Shown here piece after piece: positions 8,796 through 17,882 of a stretch of 64,000 nucleotides of DNA. This DNA is from Kiritimatiellia bacterium (GTDB taxonomy: Bacteria > Verrucomicrobiota > Kiritimatiellia > RFP12 > UBA1067). Under the pieces are notes generated by a model that saw nothing but the letters and a program-made list of their open reading frames with translations, did not search any database and had not been told where the DNA came from. How positions within the stretch are numbered: the first letter of the stretch is position 1; each line of letters starts with the position of its first letter. The DNA lies in assembly GCA_017447805.1 (NCBI GenBank), contig JAFSMR010000019.1, positions 1 to 64,000 on the forward strand, in the 5' to 3' direction. A program made the position numbers and the translations under genes.

Positions 8796-8843
8796 CCATA
8801 TTTGCGCTTTTTTTTCTACCCCCAAGCGCTTTTTTATCAGAAA

Positions 8844-8920
8844 GTTCAGGGAGCGCTTCGCGCCGTTCAGGGCGCCTGCGGCGCGTTCAGCTAGTTCAGC
8901 TAGTTCAGATAGTTCAGATG
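8844..8920. repeat. GTTCAG repeat cluster, copy 3, with a 9-bp tandem repeat
   Basis: GTTCAG occurs at 8844, 8865, 8885, 8894, 8903 and 8912. The last four form an exact 9-base tandem (GTTCAGCTA twice, then GTTCAGATA and GTTCAGATG, 8885-8920). A GCGCTTCGCGC core lies between the first two. The rest of this gap (8921-9060) is low-complexity TTGTAG-like DNA without a convincing gene. Confidence 0.6.
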
Positions 8921-9063
8921 GTTAGTTGGAGTTACGAGTTGGAGGGAAGAGAGTGGAATTGGAAAGTTTATTTAGTTGTAGTTGTAGTCGTAGTTGTAGA
9001 ATGGAATTGTTAATTTTATTTGGTTTATAAATTAACGCAGAGTCGCTGAGTTTTTCGCGGGAG

Positions 9064-9105
9064 GGCCGCAATTTATTGCGGCCGTGGTCGCAGTAAACTG
9101 CGACC
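9064..9105. repeat. Twin perfect hairpins with complementary loops
   Basis: Hairpin A has arms GGCCGCAA/TTGCGGCC (9064-9071 and 9076-9083) around loop TTTA. Hairpin B has arms GGTCGCAG/CTGCGACC (9086-9093 and 9098-9105) around loop TAAA. The loops are complementary to each other. GGGAGGG and CCCACCC flanks could add an outer stem. The element lies 24 bases beyond the stop of the secreted-protein gene, where a transcript end is expected, but no U-tract follows. Confidence 0.75.
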
Positions 9106-9129
9106 CACCCTCTTCCCTGTCCCGTGTCA

Positions 9130-9705
9130 CTATTCCACGCGCACGACTGGTTCTTTTGCAAGCTTAATCCAAGCCGGATTATTCGGCTCGGTCACGACTT
9201 TTAGAATTTTCTTATCCGGACCTATCGCGCGAACGATAACGCCTAGAAGTTTTTTACCGCTCTTGGATTTTACGACATGCCGATTGCGCCTTCCGCCCTT
9301 TAGCTCGGAAGTTTCGGTTTCGGTAATCTGTGGAGACGAAAAAGCGAATTCCTGCGTGGGCTTATCTTCTTCGCCGCCAAAGGTGAATTTCCCGACTTCC
9401 TCGCGCTTCTCTACTACATCGTAATTTTTGCTTCTGCCGAGAGTGCGAGTAATAAAATACGCTTCCAGGGTAATGGTAGCCGTCTCGCCTTTCGCTAGAC
9501 CCGAGCACGAAATCTTTCCTTCGTAGTTGCTCGTCGAATTTTTCGTTTCGACCGAGGGCCTACCCGATTTCGGCCTATCCTTGCCACCCATCTTCGTGAC
9601 ATCGACCTTCGGGCGGTCGAGCTTTATAGTAACGCTTGTTGCGGCATAAAGATTCATGCCGAACGCCAGCGCCGCGACAATCGCGAAAAGCAATACTTTT
9701 TTCAT
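9130..9705 (-). CDS. Secreted protein of unknown function
   Basis: 191 residues. A signal peptide ([15 protein letters not shown], cleavage likely near Leu-Tyr-Ala-Ala at 18-22) precedes a basic, beta-rich mature region with several Lys/Arg-Pro turns. No known domain is recognised. Similar short exported beta proteins are common in glycan-degrading members of this phylum, but that is only an impression. Its start overlaps the ruvB stop by four bases, so it is the last gene of the operon carrying the exopolysaccharide genes, argC and ruvB. Confidence 0.7.
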   Translation of the reverse strand: MKKVLLFAIVAALAFGMNLYAATSVTIKLDRPKVDVTKMGGKDRPKSGRPSVETKNSTSNYEGKISCSGLAKGETATITLEAYFITRTLGRSKNYDVVEKREEVGKFTFGGEEDKPTQEFAFSSPQITETETSELKGGRRNRHVVKSKSGKKLLGVIVRAIGPDKKILKVVTEPNNPAWIKLAKEPVVRVE

Positions 9706-10721
9706 AGCAATTCCCCCTGAACCATTTTTCTATTATTGAGACCAAGTCGTTTATAGGCTAGCTCCGTAGCGACGCGCCCTTTGGGTGTCCTCTCGAGATA
9801 CCCTTCCATAATCAAGAAAGGCTCGTAGGCTTCTTCAACGGTATCCGGCTCCTCGCCGATCGATACGGAAATCGTGGAAAGGCCGACTGGTCCGCCGCCG
9901 AATTTGACGCAAATCGTCTCGAGGATTCGCCTATCCATATCATCAAGGCCATTCGGATCGATTTCCAAAAGCGCGAGAGAATCTTTCGCTACTTCGCCGG
10001 AAATGAAATTACCTGCTTTGATTTGAGCATAATCGCGCACCCTGCGCAAAAGATTGTTGGCGATACGCGGCGTGCCGCGCGAGCGGTGCGCGATTTCCAT
10101 CGCGCCATCTTCATCTATATCGACGCCGAGCCTTGCGGCAGAGCGCGTAACGATTTTTGCGAGGTCTTGCGGCGAATAGTAATCTAGCCTGTTCACAAGC
10201 CCAAAGCGCGCCCGGAGAGGCGCGGCGATGAGACCGATTCGGGTTGTCGCGCCGACTAATGTAAAGCGTGGGAGTTCGAGGCGAACAGATCTCGCGTTCG
10301 GCCCTTGGTCTATCATTATATCTATCGCATAATCTTCCATCGCGGAATAAAGATATTCCTCTACGGTCTTTGCCATGCGGTGGATTTCATCGATAAAGAC
10401 GATATCGCCAGGTTCAAGAGAAGTAAGAAGTCCGGCCAAATCGCCAGGTTTTGTTATTACCGGGCCGGAGGTAGTTTTGACGCTAACGCCCATCGCCTCG
10501 CCGAGGATATACGAAAGAGTAGTCTTGCCAAGACCCGGAGGCCCGGAAAACAATACATGGTCCAACGATTCGCCACGCTCCAACGCGGCTTTTACCGCAA
10601 GCATCAAGCGATCGCGAATCTTTTCCTGTCCGACAAAATCGCTGAACCGGGTAGGGCGAAGTTTATTGTCAAACGCATTGTTTTTGCGATTCAGTTCTTC
10701 GCTCTGCCGCTCAGCTCTCAT
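9702..10721 (-). CDS. ruvB: Holliday junction branch-migration helicase RuvB
   Basis: 339 residues, standard length. Motifs: Walker A GPPGLGKT at 60-67, Walker B FIDEIHR at 109-115, sensor GATTRIG, arginine-finger region APLRARFG, and the C-terminal winged helix that contacts DNA. RuvB hexamers drive branch migration with RuvA; ruvA and ruvC are not nearby, unlike the common ruvCAB order. The gene overlaps both argC and the secreted-protein gene by four bases. Confidence 0.97.
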   Translation of the reverse strand: MRAERQSEELNRKNNAFDNKLRPTRFSDFVGQEKIRDRLMLAVKAALERGESLDHVLFSGPPGLGKTTLSYILGEAMGVSVKTTSGPVITKPGDLAGLLTSLEPGDIVFIDEIHRMAKTVEEYLYSAMEDYAIDIMIDQGPNARSVRLELPRFTLVGATTRIGLIAAPLRARFGLVNRLDYYSPQDLAKIVTRSAARLGVDIDEDGAMEIAHRSRGTPRIANNLLRRVRDYAQIKAGNFISGEVAKDSLALLEIDPNGLDDMDRRILETICVKFGGGPVGLSTISVSIGEEPDTVEEAYEPFLIMEGYLERTPKGRVATELAYKRLGLNNRKMVQGELL

Positions 10722-11650
10722 TTTACCAACCCTTCCGTTTCTTCTGCGCCGATTACGATATTCATATTTTGAATCGCGGCACCCGAAGCTCCTTTGCCGA
10801 GATTATCGAATAGGGAAGTCACTACAATCCTCTCGTCGTTGCCGTGAACGGTAACAATCATTTTATCGGAGCCTGAAAGCATCGCGGAAGAAAGCGGCTG
10901 CTCTAGTTCGCTTGCACGGGCAAACTCTACTAGGCCGTTATTCGCATAAGAAGAAGAAAAAACTTCTTCAATCGCGGCAATGCCGCCTTTTACGAGTGAA
11001 GAATGAAGCAATACGGAAGTCTCCATTCCGCTGTAGTGCGGCACGATAATCGGGGAAAACACCGGCGCTTTTGCGAGATTGCAGACTTTCATCATCTCCG
11101 GCAGATGTTTATGGGCCTGAGATAATGCATATTGCCGACCGCCGAGGAATAGCTTATCATCTTGCTGAAGCTTCTCGTCATATTCAGCAATCATCTTCTT
11201 GCCGCCGCCAGAATATCCAGTTAGAGAAAAAGCGCAAAGTTCCGACTCGCGAGAAATCACGCCTGCGCGAACAAGTGGTTCGACGAGTGCGATGAAGCCG
11301 CTGGCGTGGCAGCCTGGGTTCGCGATTCTTTTCGAGGCGCGAATTTTTTCGCGGCGCGCGGCTAGCTCTGGAAAGCCATATTCCCAAGCTTCGTCCGTCC
11401 TGTGGGCAGTTGAAGTATCGATAAGCGCGACATCTGGATTTTCTACAAGACTCGCCGATTCTCTAGCCGCATCATCCGGCAGACAAAGGATAGCGACATC
11501 TACGCTATTGAGAGCTTCTCGGCGCGCCGAGACATCTTTGCGAAATTCATCGCTCAAGACGACGACTTCAATATCTTTACGCGCCGAAAGCCGATCGTGA
11601 ATCCTGAGACCCGTCGTCCCCGCCGCCCCATCTATGAATACCTTCTTCAT
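10718..11650 (-). CDS. argC: N-acetyl-gamma-glutamyl-phosphate reductase, short type
   Basis: 310 residues, matching the shorter type 2 ArgC rather than the roughly 345-residue type 1. The N-terminal Rossmann motif [11 protein letters not shown] and the catalytic Cys114 in NPGCH identify the enzyme, which makes N-acetylglutamate semialdehyde in arginine synthesis with NADPH. The start codon overlaps the kinase stop (TAATG), and the end overlaps ruvB by four bases. No other arginine gene is in the window. Confidence 0.93.
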   Translation of the reverse strand: MKKVFIDGAAGTTGLRIHDRLSARKDIEVVVLSDEFRKDVSARREALNSVDVAILCLPDDAARESASLVENPDVALIDTSTAHRTDEAWEYGFPELAARREKIRASKRIANPGCHASGFIALVEPLVRAGVISRESELCAFSLTGYSGGGKKMIAEYDEKLQQDDKLFLGGRQYALSQAHKHLPEMMKVCNLAKAPVFSPIIVPHYSGMETSVLLHSSLVKGGIAAIEEVFSSSYANNGLVEFARASELEQPLSSAMLSGSDKMIVTVHGNDERIVVTSLFDNLGKGASGAAIQNMNIVIGAEETEGLVK

Positions 11651-14190
11651 TATTCGCCGTCGCTGAAATCGTGATCGCGTTTTGAATGCTTAGAAGCGCT
11701 CGTCTCTTCGCTCGGCTTTCCTGCCGGCGTTTCTGCTAGCGTTTCGGCGCTCTTATTCTCATCCTTGGGCGCCTCCTTGGAATCTTTTGCCTCCTTGGGC
11801 TCATCCTCCTTATCTTTATCTTCTGCCATGGGCTCCGTCGAAGCGTTAGACTTGGATTTGGCCGGTCTATAACCATATCCGTAGCCATAGCCGCGACCAT
11901 ATCCATAGCCGTATCTATAGCCGTAGCTATGATGATGGGTTGGGCTAAACGAACTTACATCGGAAAGTTCGACGTCGTTCACGATTACACCGAGAATATT
12001 CGCACCGGCTTCGGTAAGCGTTCTCGAGCAGAATTGGATTGGCTTGAAGTGAGTGCGGTCAGGACGGCACATAATAAGAATACCATCAGCAAGCACCGAA
12101 AGCGATACAGTATCGCCGACGACACCGAATGGCGGTGCATCGATGACAATCCTATCGTAATTCGCTCTAGCCCACTCGAAGAATTCCGCGACTACCGCCG
12201 AGCCGAAAATCGAAGAAGGCGCAACGCCATCAGGCGGAAGGGATGCAATTACATCAAGATTCGGCATGCCGCTCTTCTGGATGAGCGAGGCGAAATCAGG
12301 CGCCTTTTCGGAAGATTTCTGCAGCGTATGCGAGAAGCTCGTTTCTTCTTTAAGTGTAAGATCCCAAATCTTCGCTAACCTCGGGCGGCGCAAGTCGAAG
12401 TCGACATGCAACGTCTTCTTGCCGGCCTGCGAATAAGAAATCGCGATAGATGTCGAAGTAATAGTCTTACCTTCGCCGGGCTGGGTAGAAATAACTAGCA
12501 AGACATGCGACATCGCTTCATAGCGCGGCGAATCGAGCAAGTTTCTCAAGCCAGCGACAGTTTCGGAAAATTGCGAATATTTATCTTCCGCTGCAAATTT
12601 TGCGACCTGCTCGCGATGACGCAAGCGAACATGGGGAAGAACGGCCAGAACCTTAAGCGCCAGACGCCCTTCAATATCGCCGAGGTTGACGATCGTATCT
12701 TCGAGGTTATCGAGCACAAGTACGAATATCAAGCCGAGGATAAGCGAAGCGGAAATACCTACACCGAACACGATGAGAGGATTTGGCGAGACGGGCTTCT
12801 TAGGAACTGTCGCCCTACGCGCAACGCGAATGATTTCGTTATTGAACTCGGCATCGAGTCGCGCCTTGTTTTCGTCGAGGATAAGCCCTTCCATTACTCG
12901 GCGGGCAATCCCAAGCTCTGCTTCCAGATTCGTCAATTCCGATTCTGCGAGAACGATTCTCTGTTCGTAAGACATCAGTTCCGCGCGAAGTTCTTCTTCC
13001 TTGACGCAGAATTTCGAAAGCTTATTGCGCGCTACCTGAAGATCGGAACGCTCTGTTTCGAGAGCGCGCGCAGTCGCCGCGAGAAAGCGGCTTTTCGCAG
13101 ATTCGATTTCGGCTTGCTTCGTAATTACATCGGGGTGCTGCTCCGTAAGACCCGTAACGAGAAGCTTTTCCTTTTCCGAGATCGCATCTTGGAAGGTGCG
13201 ATAGTCTGTTGCGATTTCTTGCGCGCGCGGAGTTCCGGAAGAAAGCAGGCCATATCTTTCCGGGTCGCTTTGAACCGCGATAAGGAGCTTTTCCCACTGC
13301 TCGAGCTGTTCGATTTCGGTCTCGAGCGCAAGACGGCGGCTGGTGGCATCGGTAAGGCCTTGCTCAATCGTCTTATGGGTAGATTTCAAAGTATCGACCT
13401 TATTCGCGGCTCTTACATCCTGAAGCTGGCGATCGAGCTTGTCTACTTCGCCGCGCTTCTTTTCGACCTTCTCGTGAATTTGGCTTACAGCCCTATCGCA
13501 GCGGACTCTGTTTTCTTCATCGGTAAACTCTTCGATCGCATCTGCATAGGCATCCGCGAGCGCGGCGGCAAGTTGCGGGTCGGTAGAGCTTACGGTAATC
13601 GTAATCAGTCGCGAATTTCGCTTTAGCTCGAGGTTGGAACCGGAAAGAGTAGATTGAATCGTTTCATCGGAATTTATGCTTGTCGGATGCTCTTTACGGT
13701 ATGCCTGCAAGATTTTCGTTACAATCTTATCGCTTCTCCATTCAGGAAGGCGTGTATTAAAAATTTCCGCATAGTTCGCGCCAAAATCCGGCATCGCAGA
13801 ATCTAGAGGGGATGAAGAATGGGAGCTTGCGGATTTCCTGGTATCCATACTGAAATCGCTGGAAGCTTCGTAGATTCGCGGGCTGATACGATAAACAGCG
13901 AAAGCTACAATCAAGCCGACGAGAACAAACACGAATACCGAAAGCCATCTTTGCGAAACGACACGCAAAATACGCGAAAGAGTAATCGTTCCGATTACCG
14001 AACCATCTGCGCCATTATCCTGATTGCCGGCTGGCCCGCCATATTGACCGTATGAACCATAGTGAGAGCCCGCACCGTAATACACTGGGGATTCCCCGCC
14101 ATACATTGCCTTGCCGCCAGCCCCCTTGCTGGAGCCGTAGTACGTTGGCGTTGAACTCGAGTTACCGTGGTAAAGAGGTTTATCTGCCAT
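11650..14190 (-). CDS. Wzc-like polysaccharide co-polymerase / BY-kinase with tyrosine-rich ends
   Basis: 846 residues. A Gly/Tyr/Ser-rich cytoplasmic leader (nine Tyr within 1-50) precedes TM1 (82-100), a Wzz periplasmic domain with coiled-coil runs (about 235-300 and 380-450), then TM2 (471-493). The cytoplasmic bacterial tyrosine kinase has Walker A GEGKT at 572-576, Walker A' VDFDLRRP at 596-603 and Walker B IVIDAPP at 681-687. A tyrosine cluster at 756-774 alternates Gly and Tyr (nine Tyr), the usual autophosphorylation site. A charged tail of about 70 residues follows. It should control chain length and export in the adjacent exopolysaccharide system. The N-terminal tyrosine-rich leader is unusual. 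Confidence 0.9.
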   Translation of the reverse strand: MADKPLYHGNSSSTPTYYGSSKGAGGKAMYGGESPVYYGAGSHYGSYGQYGGPAGNQDNGADGSVIGTITLSRILRVVSQRWLSVFVFVLVGLIVAFAVYRISPRIYEASSDFSMDTRKSASSHSSSPLDSAMPDFGANYAEIFNTRLPEWRSDKIVTKILQAYRKEHPTSINSDETIQSTLSGSNLELKRNSRLITITVSSTDPQLAAALADAYADAIEEFTDEENRVRCDRAVSQIHEKVEKKRGEVDKLDRQLQDVRAANKVDTLKSTHKTIEQGLTDATSRRLALETEIEQLEQWEKLLIAVQSDPERYGLLSSGTPRAQEIATDYRTFQDAISEKEKLLVTGLTEQHPDVITKQAEIESAKSRFLAATARALETERSDLQVARNKLSKFCVKEEELRAELMSYEQRIVLAESELTNLEAELGIARRVMEGLILDENKARLDAEFNNEIIRVARRATVPKKPVSPNPLIVFGVGISASLILGLIFVLVLDNLEDTIVNLGDIEGRLALKVLAVLPHVRLRHREQVAKFAAEDKYSQFSETVAGLRNLLDSPRYEAMSHVLLVISTQPGEGKTITSTSIAISYSQAGKKTLHVDFDLRRPRLAKIWDLTLKEETSFSHTLQKSSEKAPDFASLIQKSGMPNLDVIASLPPDGVAPSSIFGSAVVAEFFEWARANYDRIVIDAPPFGVVGDTVSLSVLADGILIMCRPDRTHFKPIQFCSRTLTEAGANILGVIVNDVELSDVSSFSPTHHHSYGYRYGYGYGRGYGYGYGYRPAKSKSNASTEPMAEDKDKEDEPKEAKDSKEAPKDENKSAETLAETPAGKPSEETSASKHSKRDHDFSDGE

Positions 14191-14204
14191 AATTCTCCTT
14201 TAAA

Positions 14205-15617
14205 TCATTTCTTTTCTTCGGTTGAGGATTCTTCTTTTGTTTCTTTTCGCTTCGGCGGAATCGAAGCGACTCCGAGCGCCAGCACAGCGCTCATTGACAT
14301 CACCCCAGAAGATGAGAAAAGCGATGTATCGAAAAACGTAACGGCCGCGATTAGAGCTAGAGCAGCGAATGCGAGATAGCAGCCAGGCATAAAAACAGTT
14401 TTCCTGATCGTGCCGGGAATACGGCGAATGAATGCGACGACAAGCATAATCAAGGGTATTGCGAATGCAACGATTCCAACGAGTCCTCTTTCCGCAGCAA
14501 GATTAAGCCACCCATTCATCGCGTTTTCTCTTACTGTGCAAAGGATATCCCAATCGGCAGGCTGCGCATTAAAGCGAACATCCAGCGAGAATGTCCCGAG
14601 TCCCGTGCCTATCCAGAGATTTTCACTCCATACCTTGCTCGCGATTTTCGCCAGAACTTGACGTTCCTGCAAAAACACCGAGGGAAAAATTTCTAGTTTT
14701 TCGAAGGGTTCGATTTTTGCCGCCAAGAGGCCGTCAGGTAAAATACTAAGCGCAAGCAATACCGAGAATGCAATCGAAATAGAAATTATCCCGAGGAATT
14801 TCAGCGCGCCAAGCGCACGCTTTTCGCTCGCGACCCAGCCTAAAAACAAGAATATCGCTATTATCGCCATTATGAGGAATACCGTGATTATCGCTGGCGG
14901 TGCAAACGCGAGGAGCCCGAGAGCAGAGCCTGCAATCGCAAAAGCGAACGGGAAACCAAAACCCTTCCATTCATCTGCGATTGCACCGGTAAGCGCTGTA
15001 ATCGCGCAAAGCATCCATAAACCGAATATCGTGCCGACGAAAGATGGCGCAAGGAACGACTGGCCTAGACTTGCGAGCAATTTGGCATTATTGAAATCAA
15101 TCGTTTTAACAGCGATTATCGCAGCGATTGCAGCGACAAACGAACCAATAAAAAGGAAGGCGACTCTCGCAGATTTGCCGATTGCGTGAAGCAGCCCCTG
15201 AACTATGACTACGGCCGCAAGAGCTGCCGCGAACTCGATCTTGCCGTGTCCTTCAGCGGAAGCAGGCAAAATCGAAACAGGCGGTTCCTTGGCGACCCAT
15301 ACAAAATTTTCCACATCGAATGCTAATGCGATTCCGCCATTCAACCATCTAATGCCGGCTAAAATCGCGAATAGAAGCATCAACCAAAGTATGGGGTCCG
15401 AGAAAATTTCCAAGGCCGCGCGACGGCGAGAATTATGAAGATATTCGCCTCTGCGGCGTGAAGGTTCGAAGAAAACCCACAGCAAACAATAGAGAGAAAG
15501 ATAGAAAATAGCGTTCGCGACTGCTTCCGGAGAAAAGAAAGGGAATAGGACGAGCGGCGACACCGCTAATAAGGCTAGGTGCGCCGCTGTTGCGTATTTG
15601 GTTATTAACTTATGCAC
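14205..15617 (-). CDS. O-antigen ligase / Wzy-polymerase-like membrane protein
   Basis: 470 residues with about 11-12 predicted transmembrane helices and one long periplasmic loop near residues 300-370, where GTGLGTFSLD and NGWLNLAAERGLVG match the Wzy_C/WaaL pattern. Such proteins polymerise or ligate undecaprenol-linked glycans at the outer face of the inner membrane. The cytoplasmic C-terminus is Lys/Glu-rich. Position between the barrel protein and the Wzc-like kinase supports the polymerase role; a ligase role cannot be excluded. Confidence 0.8.
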   Translation of the reverse strand: MHKLITKYATAAHLALLAVSPLVLFPFFSPEAVANAIFYLSLYCLLWVFFEPSRRRGEYLHNSRRRAALEIFSDPILWLMLLFAILAGIRWLNGGIALAFDVENFVWVAKEPPVSILPASAEGHGKIEFAAALAAVVIVQGLLHAIGKSARVAFLFIGSFVAAIAAIIAVKTIDFNNAKLLASLGQSFLAPSFVGTIFGLWMLCAITALTGAIADEWKGFGFPFAFAIAGSALGLLAFAPPAIITVFLIMAIIAIFLFLGWVASEKRALGALKFLGIISISIAFSVLLALSILPDGLLAAKIEPFEKLEIFPSVFLQERQVLAKIASKVWSENLWIGTGLGTFSLDVRFNAQPADWDILCTVRENAMNGWLNLAAERGLVGIVAFAIPLIMLVVAFIRRIPGTIRKTVFMPGCYLAFAALALIAAVTFFDTSLFSSSGVMSMSAVLALGVASIPPKRKETKEESSTEEKK

Positions 15618-15620
15618 TTA

Positions 15621-16883
15621 TCAATAAGCTAGACGTACGCCAACCGTTCCACGCCAACGATCGTATTCATACCCTTGCCTGCCGCTATCGCAGAACTGGT
15701 ATTCGATATTGCCGAAGCATGTGAAATAGCGGTTGAGATGATAGTTAATGCCAAAGCGACCTGTCCAGTAGTCTGAATCGTAGTCGTTTGTCGCATATTG
15801 CGAGTATTCAGAAGATTCTTTGCGGTATGCCAAATCGAGCGAGGTCGTTACCCTGCGGCCCCAACTTTTCGCCAGACCTGCACTGAAGGTATAGACTTTC
15901 GTCGCCGAGCCATAGCTTGTTTCGGATGGCTGATAGTAGCTGGAACCGAGCAACATAAAGCTCAGACGATCTTCAATTCTCCAGTGGGCGCTGATTTGAT
16001 AAATAAAGCCGTTCGCATCAGATAGGCCATTGCTGTATTCAAAGCGGCTCATACCAGCCATTAGACGGTAATCGAGGCGCTCGGTTGCACGGGTGGCAAT
16101 ACCGCCCATAATCGACCAGCCGCGCGAATTGCCGGAAATGTTGCGACCTTTATTCTTTTGGTTCTGCGGGAGGTTGTTGAAGTATGAACCACTTCTGAGA
16201 GTATTGTTATCTTGCTGATACCACTGATAGTCGGCCGCGACTACGAAGTCTAGCCACTTGGAAGCAACGTAACCAGCGTCTACACCGACATTAGTGCGCT
16301 TCCAGCCATATAGCGGGGCGTAGCTGCTGACATTATTCTCATAATCGAGAAGGTAATAGCCAGCGGCAAGACCAGTATGGACATATTGGCTCCAGCGACG
16401 CTCTACCGCACCATCGAAGCGGAATTCTTTACGATCGCGGCCATAGCCCCTGCCGCCATGATTGGACATATCGTCATCTTGCGAAACCTGCTCGAAATGC
16501 TGTGAAGCCGTTAGCGACCAACCTCTTTCATTCGCCGCCGAATTGCGCCAATTGAACGTAAGGTTTTCGCCGTAGCTTGAGCTATTGAGCTGGGAGGAAT
16601 AGTTATTGTAGGCGTGATAGCGATAAAACGCATCGCCAACAATGCTCCAATTATCGGCGATATAATCTACGCCGATACCGGGGTTAACGGTCCAAGAGCT
16701 GCCATGATGGGATTTTTTGGAAGAATCCACATTCGAATCGTAAGTGTACGACATCGATACATAAGGCCTCAAGGTAAGACGCTGGCCAATTTTGTAACCT
16801 TGTGGTCTATCTAGCTCGCCAGCTGTAGCAGTAAGCGCCAGGGCCGCGGCTGAAATGATAATAAATGATTTTGACGACTTCAT
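15621..16883 (-). CDS. Outer-membrane beta-barrel protein of the exopolysaccharide operon
   Basis: 420 residues. A signal peptide (SFIIISAAALALTATAG) is followed by many alternating Tyr/Trp/Gly strands and a final strand ending in aromatic Tyr (VGVRLAY), as outer-membrane barrels do. I estimate 16-18 strands. The start at 16883 is preferred over the ATG six bases upstream because AGGA lies 9 bases before it. It is three bases from the polymerase-like gene. In Myxococcus-type systems a barrel partners a short OPX protein to let polysaccharide cross the outer membrane; the same job is inferred here. Confidence 0.8.
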   Translation of the reverse strand: MKSSKSFIIISAAALALTATAGELDRPQGYKIGQRLTLRPYVSMSYTYDSNVDSSKKSHHGSSWTVNPGIGVDYIADNWSIVGDAFYRYHAYNNYSSQLNSSSYGENLTFNWRNSAANERGWSLTASQHFEQVSQDDDMSNHGGRGYGRDRKEFRFDGAVERRWSQYVHTGLAAGYYLLDYENNVSSYAPLYGWKRTNVGVDAGYVASKWLDFVVAADYQWYQQDNNTLRSGSYFNNLPQNQKNKGRNISGNSRGWSIMGGIATRATERLDYRLMAGMSRFEYSNGLSDANGFIYQISAHWRIEDRLSFMLLGSSYYQPSETSYGSATKVYTFSAGLAKSWGRRVTTSLDLAYRKESSEYSQYATNDYDSDYWTGRFGINYHLNRYFTCFGNIEYQFCDSGRQGYEYDRWRGTVGVRLAY

Positions 16884-16914
16884 AAACATAAATCCTTATA
16901 TTCGTTTTAAATCA

Positions 16915-17862
16915 TTACCTTGTTGTCTGATAGGGGTATGGCTCGACGTCTTCGACCGGGGCAACAGGGTGGTCGCCTCTATCATACTCGCCATTCCAGG
17001 GCGTGCCGGGGATTGCGGTCTGAGGAATACGATCGATTCCAGTTGGCGTTTCGAACGCGGCAGGAAGGCCGAGCTGACCATAGTGCTGGCTAGCCGCGGC
17101 AGAATAAGAATCATCGCCACCAACGAGGTCGGCAAGAAGAACGAGCTGATGCTGCGCCTCCATGAGCTGAAGAACATTATCGACCCTAGGCTCGACCCCT
17201 GCGTTAGATGCGCCAAGCATCGGCTGATAGGTTTTTTCGAAACCTTCCGCCATTGCAGCAGGAATCCATTCATTCAAAGCGATGTTGCGAACCGATACAT
17301 CAGGTATTATATCGACGAGCGTCGTGCGCAAATCGGCAGGCGTTCCTTCAGAAGCACGCAAGAACATCAAAATCGCGAAAGTCGTGCGAACAGCCGACTC
17401 ATCGGTTTCAGCGCAACGATCTTGGATAACCTCGAGCGTAGACTTGGCGCGATTTGCGAAATCTTCATCAGAAATCTTCACCGAGGGGTCGGCAGAGCGA
17501 CTGAAGAGATTCGCGGCGAAAGTCTCGTTGATGACCGTCAAAGATTCCGGCGGGACAGTTGCGAACATTTCAGCGAGCAACGCCGGAAGATTCCCTTTCT
17601 TCGCGCTTTTCATCGCGGCCGTGTTGATATCATTGAAAAGCGCAGTCTTTTCATCCGTCGAAGCATTGAGCTTTTCGACAACCTGATTGACGAAGGCGAG
17701 GAATGTTACCTGATCTGCGGCAGACAACTGCGACATTACTTCCTGCATCTTGGCAGGATTGCTCACGATATCGGCAACCTTGCCGCGCGCTTCTGTAAGC
17801 GACATTTCGCCGAAAGCCGCAAGGCTCAGCGCCATTGTCAAAACTGCAAGCATTTTCTTCAT
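16915..17862 (-). CDS. Secreted helical protein of unknown function in the exopolysaccharide operon
   Basis: 315 residues. A signal peptide (MLAVLTMALSLAAFG) precedes a region that looks almost entirely alpha-helical to about residue 245, then a Pro/Gly/Tyr-rich tail with EYDRGDHPVAP. No known domain recognised. AAGGAAG lies 9 bases before the ATG. It sits between the OPX lipoprotein and the barrel gene, so it is probably a periplasmic component of the export machine, for example an adaptor or chaperone; that is inference from position only. Confidence 0.75.
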   Translation of the reverse strand: MKKMLAVLTMALSLAAFGEMSLTEARGKVADIVSNPAKMQEVMSQLSAADQVTFLAFVNQVVEKLNASTDEKTALFNDINTAAMKSAKKGNLPALLAEMFATVPPESLTVINETFAANLFSRSADPSVKISDEDFANRAKSTLEVIQDRCAETDESAVRTTFAILMFLRASEGTPADLRTTLVDIIPDVSVRNIALNEWIPAAMAEGFEKTYQPMLGASNAGVEPRVDNVLQLMEAQHQLVLLADLVGGDDSYSAAASQHYGQLGLPAAFETPTGIDRIPQTAIPGTPWNGEYDRGDHPVAPVEDVEPYPYQTTR

Positions 17863-17882
17863 ACTCTAACTTCCTTTCAAAA

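Noticed and set aside
12505-13626. 373-codon open frame antisense to the Wzc-like gene
   Set aside because: Antisense shadow of a coiled-coil region; no recognisable domain or start signal.
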